Below, in pieces: positions 1 through 6,189 of a stretch of DNA of 7,626 nt. The stretch spans positions 1-7,626 of the forward strand of contig SKTG01000102.1 in the NCBI GenBank assembly GCA_007118045.1, in the 5' to 3' direction. A program made the translations under genes and the position numbers. Under the pieces are notes generated by a model. That model worked only from the letters and a program-made list of their open reading frames with translations. It had not been told where the DNA came from and made no database searches. The stretch's first letter is position 1, and every line of letters starts with the position of its first letter. This DNA is from Nitriliruptoraceae bacterium. GTDB lineage: Bacteria; Actinomycetota; Nitriliruptoria; Nitriliruptorales; Nitriliruptoraceae.

Positions 1-12
1 ACGGGGCAGCAC

Positions 13-18
13 TACCCT
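13..18 (+). promoter_or_regulatory. Possible -10 element upstream of pcrA
   Basis: TACCCT fits the loose actinobacterial TAnnnT pattern. It sits in the context CACTACCCTC, which recurs as CACTATCCTC at 4344-4353 ahead of the B12-binding gene. The window begins only 12 bases upstream, so no -35 can be checked. It lies about 170 bases from the helicase start and could equally serve or end an upstream transcript. Confidence 0.2.
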
Positions 19-23
19 CGGCT

Positions 24-74
24 GGGAGCCGCGTCGCCCGCTCGGCGCGCAGAACCGAGCGGCGAACGGCTCCC
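24..74. other. Two-stem hairpin in the pcrA leader
   Basis: Two perfect 8-bp stems are stacked. The outer stem pairs GGGAGCCG (24-31) with CGGCTCCC (67-74). The inner stem pairs CCGCTCGG (38-45) with CCGAGCGG (55-62) around a 9-base loop. The stems are separated by an internal loop of 6 and 4 bases. No T-run follows on either strand, so it is not a classical intrinsic terminator. It could end an upstream transcript with Rho or be a structured 5' leader of pcrA. The pairing is seen directly; the function is unknown. Confidence 0.45.
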
Positions 75-83
75 GCCCCGTAC

Positions 84-104
84 GCCACCACGTGCCACCA
101 CGTG
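84..104. repeat. 10-bp tandem duplication with two CACGTG palindromes
   Basis: GCCACCACGT occurs twice in direct tandem (84-93 and 94-103). It creates two CACGTG palindromes at 89-94 and 99-104, exactly 10 bp apart and so on nearly the same face of the helix. It lies about 85 bases before the chosen helicase start. This could be a protein-binding site or simple slippage duplication; no known regulator is implied. Confidence 0.4.
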
Positions 105-189
105 ACGACATGCCGTGACCCGCTCGCCCACGAGGGGCCATCAGATGGCCCCGGGGCACGGCGTCCGTTGCCAGCGAGGATCCCTCCCC

Positions 190-2397
190 GTGACGACCGA
201 CTCCCCCCTGCTCGAGGGACTGAACCCGACGCAGCGCGACGCCGTCACCACCGTCGCGGGGCCCGTCCTGGTCGTGGCCGGGGCCGGTTCGGGCAAGACC
301 CGCGTGCTCACCCACCGCATCGCGCACCTGGTCCGCGACCACGACGTCGATCCCTTCGCCGTCCTGGCGATCACGTTCACGAACAAGGCGGCCGGGGAGA
401 TGGCGGACCGCGTCGGTGGGCTGCTCGGGCAGCGGCTCGGGGAGCGCATGTGGGTGACCACCTTCCACAAGGCCTGCGTGCGCATCCTGCGACGCGAGCT
501 CCCCCGGCTCGGGTACCGGAGCAGCTTCACGATCTACGACGCGCAGGACACCAACCGGCTGATCGCCCAGCTCGCGAAGCAGGCCGGTGTCGACGAGAAG
601 CGGCTGCCGCCCCGGGCGATCCAGTCGGCGATCAGCAACGCCAAGGACGAGCTGATCGACTTCGAGACCTACCGCTCCCGGGTGGGGGGTTGGCCGGAGG
701 ACCAGATCGCGGAGGTCTACGAGGCGTACGAGGGGCGGCTGCAGCAGGCCAACGCGCTGGACTTCGACGACCTGATCGTCAAGACCGTCGAGGTGCTGCA
801 GCTGTTCGACCCGGTCCGCGAGCACTACCAGCGGCGGTTCACCCACCTGATGGTCGACGAGTACCAGGACACGAACCGGGCGCAGTACCACCTCGTGGAC
901 CTGCTCTCGGGCGGCGAGCGCAACGTCATGGTCGTGGGTGATCCCCAACAGGGCATCTACGGCTTCCGGGGAGCCACGATCCGCAACATCCTCGACTTCG
1001 AGACCGACCACCCCGACGCCGCCGTCATCACGCTCGACCGCAACTACCGCTCGACCCAGACGATCCTCGACGCCGCGAACGGCGTCATCGCGGCGGGAGC
1101 CGTTCAACGTCGCGCGGAGCTGTGGACCGACCGTGGGCCTGGCGAGCTGGTCGTGCGCTACCACGCCGACGACGAGCACGACGAGGCGGCGTTCGTCGCC
1201 GAGGAGTGCGAGAAGCTGCGGACCTCCGGCGTCTCGTTCGACGACGTCGCGGTCTTCTACCGCACGAACGCGCAGTCGCGCGTGCTCGAGGACGTCTTCC
1301 TGCGCGTCGGTCTGCCCTACCGCGTGATCGGTGGGGTGCGCTTCTACGAGCGCAAGGAGGTCAAGGACGTCCTGGCCTACGCGCGACTGCTCCTCAACCC
1401 CGACGACGACGTCTCGGCCCGCCGGATCGTCAACACCCCGCGTCGGGGCATCGGCGACCGGACCGTGGAGGCGATCGACTGGCACGCTCGTCGTGAGGGC
1501 ATCGGGTTCCTCGCGGCCGCCCGACAGGCGGACCACGTCCAGGGTCTCGCAGCGCGTGCCGTCGGTGCCGTCGGTTCGTTCGTCGACCTGCTCGATCAGC
1601 TGCGCACCGAACTGCAGCACGACCTGCCGACCAGCGATCTGATCGAACGCATCTGGGACCGGACCGGCTACCTGGCCGAGCTCGAAGCCGAGCGGACCGT
1701 GGAAGCCGAGAGCCGGATGGAGAACCTGCGCGAGCTCAAGTCCGTCGCTCAGGAGGTGCAGGAACGCGGGGGCGGCGCGGTGGGCGAGGATGGCCTGGCG
1801 GCCTTCCTGGAGTCGGTGACGCTGGTCAGCGACCAGGATCAGCTGGCGCGTGACGACGGGGCCGGGGAGCCCGACGGCGCCGGAACCGAGGGCAGCGTGA
1901 CCCTCATGACCCTGCACACCGCGAAGGGGCTGGAGTTCCCGGTCGTCTTCCTGGTCGGCCTGGAGGACGGGGTGTTCCCGCACGTGCGCTCGTTGTCGGA
2001 TCCGAACCAGCTCGACGAGGAACGCAGGCTCGCGTACGTGGGCATGACGCGTGCCCAGGACCGTCTCTACCTCGCCCACGCGGATCACCGCACCCTGTGG
2101 GGCGGCACGAACCACAACCCACCGTCACGCTTCCTCGACCAGTTGCCGGCCGAGCTCATCGAGGAGCGTGGCGCGACCCCACGCAGCTCGGCCGCCAAAC
2201 GCACCCGGGATCGCGAGGTGTTGGAGCTCGGAGGCACGGAGTTCCACCGAGGAGACCGCGTGATGCACACCAAGTTCGGCGCCGGAACCATCGCCGAGCT
2301 CAGTGGCGAGGGCGAGCGTTCCGAGGCGACGGTCGACTTCGAGGAGCACGGTCGCAAGCACCTCGTGCTCGCCTACGCCCCGCTGGTCAAGACCTGA
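190..2397 (+). CDS. pcrA: ATP-dependent 3'-5' DNA helicase, PcrA/UvrD1 type
   Basis: A complete superfamily 1A helicase of 735 residues, expected to unwind DNA with 3'-5' polarity in repair and replication-fork maintenance in the cytoplasm. Visible motifs: Q-motif (Q15), Walker A GAGSGKT (31-37), TFTNKAA (62-68), DEYQDTN (223-229), motif III GDPQQGIYGFRGA (250-262), NYRST with R287 (285-289), motif V TLHTAKGLE (574-582) and YVGMTRA with R621 (616-622). A 2B insertion lies at roughly 390-545. The C-terminus (688-735, from GDRV) looks like the Tudor-like domain that in PcrA/UvrD contacts RNA polymerase. I chose GTG 190 because GAGGA (176-180) precedes it and homology begins at LLEGLNPTQ. ATG 145, preceded by GAGGGG (132-137), would add 15 residues and cannot be excluded. 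Motif III is unusual: Q253 and G255 stand where D and S are typical. It is followed after 59 bases by the GDT1-like gene. Confidence 0.97.
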   Translation: MTTDSPLLEGLNPTQRDAVTTVAGPVLVVAGAGSGKTRVLTHRIAHLVRDHDVDPFAVLAITFTNKAAGEMADRVGGLLGQRLGERMWVTTFHKACVRILRRELPRLGYRSSFTIYDAQDTNRLIAQLAKQAGVDEKRLPPRAIQSAISNAKDELIDFETYRSRVGGWPEDQIAEVYEAYEGRLQQANALDFDDLIVKTVEVLQLFDPVREHYQRRFTHLMVDEYQDTNRAQYHLVDLLSGGERNVMVVGDPQQGIYGFRGATIRNILDFETDHPDAAVITLDRNYRSTQTILDAANGVIAAGAVQRRAELWTDRGPGELVVRYHADDEHDEAAFVAEECEKLRTSGVSFDDVAVFYRTNAQSRVLEDVFLRVGLPYRVIGGVRFYERKEVKDVLAYARLLLNPDDDVSARRIVNTPRRGIGDRTVEAIDWHARREGIGFLAAARQADHVQGLAARAVGAVGSFVDLLDQLRTELQHDLPTSDLIERIWDRTGYLAELEAERTVEAESRMENLRELKSVAQEVQERGGGAVGEDGLAAFLESVTLVSDQDQLARDDGAGEPDGAGTEGSVTLMTLHTAKGLEFPVVFLVGLEDGVFPHVRSLSDPNQLDEERRLAYVGMTRAQDRLYLAHADHRTLWGGTNHNPPSRFLDQLPAELIEERGATPRSSAAKRTRDREVLELGGTEFHRGDRVMHTKFGAGTIAELSGEGERSEATVDFEEHGRKHLVLAYAPLVKT

Positions 2398-2456
2398 TTC
2401 GCGGGCCCGTCCCGCCCGGCCGACCCCGGGCACCACACCGTCGTGGAGGCGCAGGG

Positions 2457-3020
2457 GTGGAAGCTGGACTCGGTGCGTTCGGCCTGGTCTTCCTGGCCGA
2501 ACTCGGGGACAAGTCGATGGTGCTCGCCGTCGCGTTCGCCGCGCGGTACCGGCCCTGGCCGGTCATCGGTGGGATCGCGATCGCCGCCTTGGTGATGCTC
2601 GGGTTGGCGACCGCCCTCGGCGCGGCGCTCGGCACCGCGCTGCCGCAGCGTGTGCTCGCGCTGGGAGGTGGGGTGTTGTTCCTCGCGTTCGGGTTGTGGA
2701 CCTTGCGTGGCGGCGACGACGAGGAGGACGAGGCCACCACGTTGCGCGGCGGTTCGGTCCTGCTCGGGGTCACGCTGGCCTTCCTGGTCGCCGAGTTCGG
2801 CGACAAGACGATGCTGGCGACGGCAGCGCTGGCCAGCACGCAGGCGGCGATCCCCACCTGGATCGGGGCGTCGCTCGGGATGACCGCGGCCAGCGGCCTC
2901 GCGGTGGGGGTGGCCACCCTCGCTGGCAGACGGCTCCCCCCGCGCGTCCTGCGCCTGGCCGCCGCCGGCGCGTTCCTGCTCTTCGGTGTCCTCCTGCTCT
3001 GGGAGGGCTTCCGCGGCTGA
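2457..3020 (+). CDS. UPF0016/GDT1 (TMEM165-like) membrane cation transporter
   Basis: A 187-residue, very hydrophobic protein of the UPF0016/GDT1 family. Members move Mn2+ or Ca2+ across membranes; bacterial relatives such as MneA/Mnx act in manganese export. It has two internal repeats, each opening with the family signature: ELGDKS (15-20) and EFGDKT (113-118). About six membrane helices are visible (near 6-26, 33-60, 66-84, 100-118, 132-158 and 164-183). An acidic loop GDDEEDE (86-92) joins the halves. The length matches the family. GTG 2457 is chosen because GGAGG (2445-2449) lies 7 bases before it and it places the first signature helix near the N-terminus. The position after both signatures, often Q in relatives, is M here (M21, M119). 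It may be co-transcribed with pcrA, but the functional link is not evident and substrate is inferred from family only. Confidence 0.93.
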   Translation: MEAGLGAFGLVFLAELGDKSMVLAVAFAARYRPWPVIGGIAIAALVMLGLATALGAALGTALPQRVLALGGGVLFLAFGLWTLRGGDDEEDEATTLRGGSVLLGVTLAFLVAEFGDKTMLATAALASTQAAIPTWIGASLGMTAASGLAVGVATLAGRRLPPRVLRLAAAGAFLLFGVLLLWEGFRG

Positions 3021-3026
3021 GCTGAT

Positions 3027-3081
3027 GGAGGCGGCGTCCGTCGGCCTCCCGGCGACGAACGTGAACGAGGGGTTCGACCCC
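3027..3081 (+). terminator. Weak hairpins after the GDT1-like gene
   Basis: GGAGGC (3027-3032) can pair with GCCTCC (3044-3049), and GGGGT (3069-3073) with ACCCC (3077-3081) over a 3-base loop. Both are just downstream of the stop at 3018-3020. No T-tract follows. They may help end the pcrA-GDT1 transcript, but the stems are short and GC-rich DNA makes such pairs by chance. Confidence 0.2.
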
Positions 3082-3140
3082 GACCACCCCGGCCCCGGCC
3101 CGACCACCCCGGCCCCGCCCCGACCCCCCGCCCGCTCCGG
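3081..3140. repeat. 20-bp C-rich tandem repeat upstream of the SRPBCC gene
   Basis: The unit CGACCACCCCGGCCCCGGCC (3081-3100) is followed by a copy with one mismatch (3101-3120) and by a third, degenerate copy starting CGACCCCCCG (3121-3140). The block is almost purely pyrimidine-plus-G on the plus strand. It lies 33-92 bases before the next gene's start. It could vary in copy number by slippage; no function is visible. Confidence 0.6.
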
Positions 3141-3172
3141 TGACGCTGCTCACCGACAGGAGATCCTCGATC

Positions 3173-3631
3173 ATGCCCAGACGACGTTCCGTGTCCACGA
3201 CGCGGGTCATCGCCGCCGATCACCAGTATCTGTTCGACCTGGTCGCCGACCCATCAGTGCATCCGGTCATCGACGGCTCGGGGACGGTGACCAGCGTGCG
3301 CGGGCAGGTGCCCGAGCGGCTGTCGCTCGGCGAGACGTTCGGGATGGCGATGAACCAGGGCACGAGCTACCGCATCACCAACACCGTCGTCGAGTTCGAG
3401 GAAGGTCGACGGATCGCCTGGCGTCACTTCAACGGGCACCGGTGGCGCTACGAGTTCGTCCCCGTGGAGGGTGGCACGGAGGTGACCGAGACCTTCGACT
3501 GGTCAGGAGCCCGGGCGAAACTGGCGCTGGAACTCGCCAGGTTCCCCCGCCGCAACCTCGCCGGGATGGAAGCGACCCTGGCGCGGCTGGAGGAGCTGGC
3601 GACGACCGGTGAGGTCACCGACGCCGCCTGA
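3173..3631 (+). CDS. SRPBCC (START/Bet v 1-like) superfamily protein
   Basis: A 152-residue cytoplasmic protein whose pattern matches SRPBCC 'polyketide cyclase/dehydrase and lipid transport' proteins: an N-terminal strand (VSTTRVIAADHQYLFDLVAD, 7-26), the HP-x-x-DGSG stretch (30-37), LGETFGMAM (52-60), the strands TNTVVEFEEGRRIAWR (69-84) and WRYEFVPVEGGTEVTETFDW (91-110), and a long C-terminal helix (112-144). The fold encloses a hydrophobic pocket for lipid-like or aromatic ligands; the ligand and any enzyme activity here are unknown. ATG 3173 is chosen because AGGAG (3158-3162) lies 10 bases before it. GTG 3140 would add 11 residues without a better ribosome site. It converges with the minus-strand gene, with only 12 bases between the stops and no strong shared terminator. 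Confidence 0.88.
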   Translation: MPRRRSVSTTRVIAADHQYLFDLVADPSVHPVIDGSGTVTSVRGQVPERLSLGETFGMAMNQGTSYRITNTVVEFEEGRRIAWRHFNGHRWRYEFVPVEGGTEVTETFDWSGARAKLALELARFPRRNLAGMEATLARLEELATTGEVTDAA

Positions 3632-3643
3632 CCGGGGCCGGGT

Positions 3644-4249
3644 TCAGCACGCCGGCTCCGCCGCGTCCGAGGTGGGACTCGGCCCGGGCCGCCGCTCGGT
3701 CGGGTCGACGTAGACCGTGTCCTCGTGGATGCGTGTGGGGTATTCGTCCAGCGACGCGGCGTCGTCGAAGCCGCGGCCCGTGAGGCTCCACACCCGTCCG
3801 TCGTCGGCCTCGAGGCGGCGGCTCTGCGGGCAGTACGACACCCCCGTGGCATCGGCGAAGGCGCGCACCCGACCGCCAGCCGCCACCAGCAGAGCGTCCA
3901 GGTCACCGTGATGGCTGGCGTCCCCGACCGCGCCCACCGGCCCGACGGGTACCCACGGATCCGGGGGCGGCGCGTCGCCACGCGACAGCAGGAGCACGCC
4001 GGCGATGAGGACGACGAGACCGGCCACCAGCGACGCCACGATCCACTGGGCGCCGAGCGGTGATCGCAGCACGATCTTGCGGGCCCGCTTCGAGGCGCGT
4101 TCGGGCAGGTAGCCGGAGGGGCCGAAGGCGAGTTCGTCCGGATCGGCTCCGTTCGCGGTGCGCTGTCGCGTCGGCTCGTCCCGCGCTCCGGCCGGTTCGG
4201 AGGGAGCGGGCGCGAGGGAGGGGTCCTCGGGGCGGCGCGGATCGCTCAT
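3644..4249 (-). CDS. Single-pass membrane protein, outer domain faintly Rieske-like
   Basis: A 201-residue protein with no confident family. Residues 1-50 are Pro/Ala/charged and look disordered. A basic stretch (51-62, ERASKRARKIVL) precedes one membrane helix at about 69-89. The positive-inside rule puts the N-terminus in the cytoplasm and residues 90-201 outside. The outer part opens PWVPVGPVGAVGD and contains YCPQSRRLEADDGRVW (139-154) and DEYPTRIHEDTVYVDPT (168-184). This layout recalls the start, ligand loop and last strands of Rieske domains, but the Cys/His ligand pairs are absent, so iron-sulfur binding is not expected. ATG 4249 has no clear SD; TACCGT 8 bases upstream could make it a leaderless transcript. 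In M. tuberculosis a minus-strand M23 peptidase gene holds the equivalent place, but this protein shows no HxxxD or HxH zinc motifs. Confidence 0.8.
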   Translation of the reverse strand: MSDPRRPEDPSLAPAPSEPAGARDEPTRQRTANGADPDELAFGPSGYLPERASKRARKIVLRSPLGAQWIVASLVAGLVVLIAGVLLLSRGDAPPPDPWVPVGPVGAVGDASHHGDLDALLVAAGGRVRAFADATGVSYCPQSRRLEADDGRVWSLTGRGFDDAASLDEYPTRIHEDTVYVDPTERRPGPSPTSDAAEPAC

Positions 4250-4257
4250 GGGGCCCG

Positions 4258-4263
4258 ACGGTA
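4258..4263 (-). promoter_or_regulatory. Candidate -10 for a leaderless minus-strand transcript
   Basis: On the minus strand TACCGT (TAnnnT) ends 8 bases before the ATG at 4249. That would put the transcription start at or near the A of the start codon. Leaderless mRNAs are common in actinobacteria and would explain the missing SD. No convincing -35 is seen upstream. Confidence 0.3.
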
Positions 4264-4266
4264 CCC

Positions 4267-4308
4267 GGCGGCGCGGCGGGTCCTCCCGCGCCCGAGGGGC
4301 GCGCCGCC
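4267..4308. other. GC-rich dyad in the divergent intergenic region
   Basis: GGCGGCGCG (4267-4275) is a perfect 9-bp inverted match to CGCGCCGCC (4300-4308). An inner stem, GCGGG (4276-4280) with CCCGC (4285-4289), stacks on it over a TCCT loop. An alternative 7-bp pairing (4270-4276 with 4286-4292) is also possible. It lies between the divergent minus-strand gene and the B12-binding gene, where an operator or a structured leader could sit. Function is unknown. Confidence 0.35.
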
Positions 4309-4346
4309 CCGCTGGCTTCGGATGGCGGCCCTCCGCGCGGCACCAC

Positions 4347-4352
4347 TATCCT
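4347..4352 (+). promoter_or_regulatory. Candidate -10 of the B12-binding gene
   Basis: TATCCT lies 35 bases before ATG 4388 and would give a leader of roughly 28 bases containing the AGGAGAGGA ribosome site (4372-4380). The surrounding CACTATCCTC resembles CACTACCCTC at 10-19. No good -35 is visible 16-18 bases upstream, as is frequent in actinobacteria. Confidence 0.35.
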
Positions 4353-4387
4353 CCGACAGCGTCACCGGCGCAGGAGAGGACGGTCGT

Positions 4388-4783
4388 ATGGCGATCCGCG
4401 TGGTGGTAGCCAAGCCAGGCCTCGACGGTCACGACCGGGGCGCCAAGGTGGTGGCTCGTGCCCTGCGCGACGCCGGGATGGAGGTCGTCTACACGGGCCT
4501 GCACCAGACGCCGCAGCAGATCGTGGCCGCCGCGCTGCAGGAGGACGCCCAGGCGATCGGCCTGTCCATCCACTCCGGCGCGCACATGACCCTCTTCCCC
4601 AAGGTCGTCGAGCTGCTGCGAGAACAGGGCGCCGACGACGTCATCGTCTTCGGGGGTGGGATCATCCCCGACGACGACATCCCCGCACTCCACGAGCAAG
4701 GCGTGTCGGCGGTGTTCACCCCCGGCACGCCGATGAAGGCGATCACCGACTGGGTCGAAGCCAACGTGCCCGAACGCGTCTGA
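4388..4783 (+). CDS. Free-standing cobalamin-binding subunit, methylmalonyl-CoA mutase type
   Basis: A 131-residue single-domain protein that closely follows the C-terminal B12-binding domain of acyl-CoA mutases. It carries the base-off/His-on signature D13-G-H15-D-R-G18, where H15 would be the lower axial cobalt ligand, then SIHSGAH (60-66) in place of the usual S-x-L segment, and GGG (89-91) that packs against the nucleotide tail. Free-standing versions are the small subunits of two-part mutases (methylmalonyl-, isobutyryl- or 2-hydroxyisobutyryl-CoA mutase) and work with a separate large TIM-barrel subunit. That subunit and the MeaB-type chaperone are not in this window, so the substrate is open. 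ATG 4388 follows AGGAGAGGA (4372-4380) by 7 bases. It lies 136 bases before sucC on the same strand. Succinyl-CoA, the product of methylmalonyl-CoA mutase, is the substrate of SucCD. Confidence 0.93.
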   Translation: MAIRVVVAKPGLDGHDRGAKVVARALRDAGMEVVYTGLHQTPQQIVAAALQEDAQAIGLSIHSGAHMTLFPKVVELLREQGADDVIVFGGGIIPDDDIPALHEQGVSAVFTPGTPMKAITDWVEANVPERV

Positions 4784-4919
4784 GCCAGCGCGAGCGACCA
4801 TCGTGCGTCTCGCATCGTTCGGATCACACGCCCGTCCACCGGTTCCGGTCCGGCACCCCGACACCGCTCGGGCGCACGCTTGACGATCACCACCCGCCCA
4901 ACGAAGCACAGGAGTCCCG

Positions 4920-6098
4920 ATGGACCTGGTCGAGTTCCAGGGCAAGCAACTCTTCGCCCGCAACGGCGTCGCGGTCCCGGCCGCCGGCAGCGTCTGTCGC
5001 ACCCAGCAGGAGATCGTCGAGGCCGCCGAGCAGCACCTCGGCGCCGGCGCCTCCGCCGTGGTGATCAAGGCGCAGGTCAAGACCGGGGGGCGTGGCAAGG
5101 CGGGCGGGGTGAAGCTCGCGTCGACGGTCGACGAGGCCCGTGAGTACGCGAGCTCGATCCTCGGTCTCGACATCAAGGGGCACATGGTCCACATCGTCTA
5201 CGTGGAACCGGCGTCGACCATCGCGGAGGAGTACTACCTCTCCGTGATGCACGACCGGGTCAACAAGGGACACCTCGTCATCTGCTCGCGCGAGGGCGGG
5301 GTCGACATCGAGGAGGTCAACCGCACGAACCCGGACGCGGTCGTCAAGGTCAGCTTCACACCGGAGGAGACGGCGGACGGGCTCTCGGACGGGGCCGCCC
5401 GCGAGATCGTCACGGCCGCGAAGCTGCCGGCCGAGATCGTCGACGAGGCCACCGAGCTGCTGGTCCAGCTCTTCGCCGCGTACCGGGCCGAGGACGCGAC
5501 GCTCCTCGAGATCAACCCGCTGATCCGCACCGAGGACGACCGGGTCGTCGCGCTCGACAGCAAGGTGTCGTTGGACAACGCCGCCGCGTTCCGCCACGAC
5601 GACTACGCCGAGTGGCAGCTGGAAGGCCTCCAGGCCAACGACCCGCTCGAGGCCGAGGCGCAGGAGAAGGGCATCCAGTACGTCAAGCTCGAGGGTGAGG
5701 TCGGCGTGCTCGGTAACGGGGCCGGGCTGGTCATGGCCACGCTCGACGTCGTCGCACAGAACGGCGGTCGGGCAGCCAACTTCCTCGACGTCGGGGGCGG
5801 CGCGTCGGCCGACGCCATGGCGCAGTCGTTGGGTCTGGTGCTGAAGGATCCGGCGGTCAAGAGCGTGTTCATCAACATCTTCGGCGGTATCACCCGGGGT
5901 GAGGAGGTCGCCAACGGCGTCATCGAGGCAACCAAGCGGCTCGGCGACTTCCCGCAGAAGCTCGTCGTCCGCCTCGACGGCACCAACGCGGAGGAGGGCC
6001 GCCAGCTCCTCGAGGAGGCGGCCCTGCCCTCCGTGGTCCCCGCCTCGACGATGCAGGAGGCGGCGGCCACGGCCGTCCGCTTCGCCGCCGAGGCCTGA
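4920..6098 (+). CDS. sucC: Succinyl-CoA synthetase (ADP-forming) beta subunit
   Basis: A 392-residue beta subunit, close to the 388 of E. coli SucC. With SucD it catalyses succinyl-CoA + NDP + Pi = succinate + NTP + CoA in the TCA cycle. The ATP-grasp half carries K50, GGRGKAGG (56-63), EINPL with E198 and N200, and D213 for metal and nucleotide binding. The C-terminal flavodoxin-like half has NGAGL (266-270), FLDVGGGA (288-295) and the power-helix region INIFGGITR (318-326). ATG 4920 follows AGGAG (4910-4914) by 5 bases. The 136-base gap before it holds a TTGACG (4880-4885) without a matching -10 and a short ACCGG-TT-CCGGT dyad (4838-4849), so either an own promoter or read-through from the B12 gene is possible. 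ADP versus GDP preference cannot be read from the sequence. Confidence 0.98.
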   Translation: MDLVEFQGKQLFARNGVAVPAAGSVCRTQQEIVEAAEQHLGAGASAVVIKAQVKTGGRGKAGGVKLASTVDEAREYASSILGLDIKGHMVHIVYVEPASTIAEEYYLSVMHDRVNKGHLVICSREGGVDIEEVNRTNPDAVVKVSFTPEETADGLSDGAAREIVTAAKLPAEIVDEATELLVQLFAAYRAEDATLLEINPLIRTEDDRVVALDSKVSLDNAAAFRHDDYAEWQLEGLQANDPLEAEAQEKGIQYVKLEGEVGVLGNGAGLVMATLDVVAQNGGRAANFLDVGGGASADAMAQSLGLVLKDPAVKSVFINIFGGITRGEEVANGVIEATKRLGDFPQKLVVRLDGTNAEEGRQLLEEAALPSVVPASTMQEAAATAVRFAAEA

Positions 6099-6135
6099 CC
6101 GCTCACCCCGACCCCCGACGACACCGCCGAGCACG

Positions 6136-6175
6136 CCGCGTCACCGGCCCGGCCCACGAGCCGGCCGTCACGCGG
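6136..6175 (+). promoter_or_regulatory. Hairpin in the sucC-sucD gap next to the sucD ribosome site
   Basis: CGGCC (6145-6149) plus GGC (6151-6153) pair with GCC (6160-6162) plus GGCCG (6163-6167), with one bulged C. Below this, CCGCG (6136-6140) can pair with CGCGG (6171-6175) across a small internal loop. The structure ends 3 bases before the sucD SD GAGGAG (6179-6184). It may set sucD translation or stabilise or process the joint mRNA. The pairing is seen; the role is inferred. Confidence 0.4.
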
Positions 6176-6189
6176 GACGAGGAGCAACC

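Noticed and set aside
2373..3223. Minus-strand open frames across the GDT1-like gene
   Set aside because: Low-complexity Ser/Arg/Gly/Pro translations opposite a clear six-helix membrane protein with family signatures.
4880..4885. TTGACG as a -35 for sucC
   Set aside because: No TAnnnT lies 16-19 bases downstream, so it is not called as a promoter.
4887..6134. Long (415-codon) minus-strand open frame opposite sucC
   Set aside because: It is the mirror of the sucC codon pattern; its Arg/Asp/Leu/Val-rich translation has no recognisable domain, while sucC is unmistakable.
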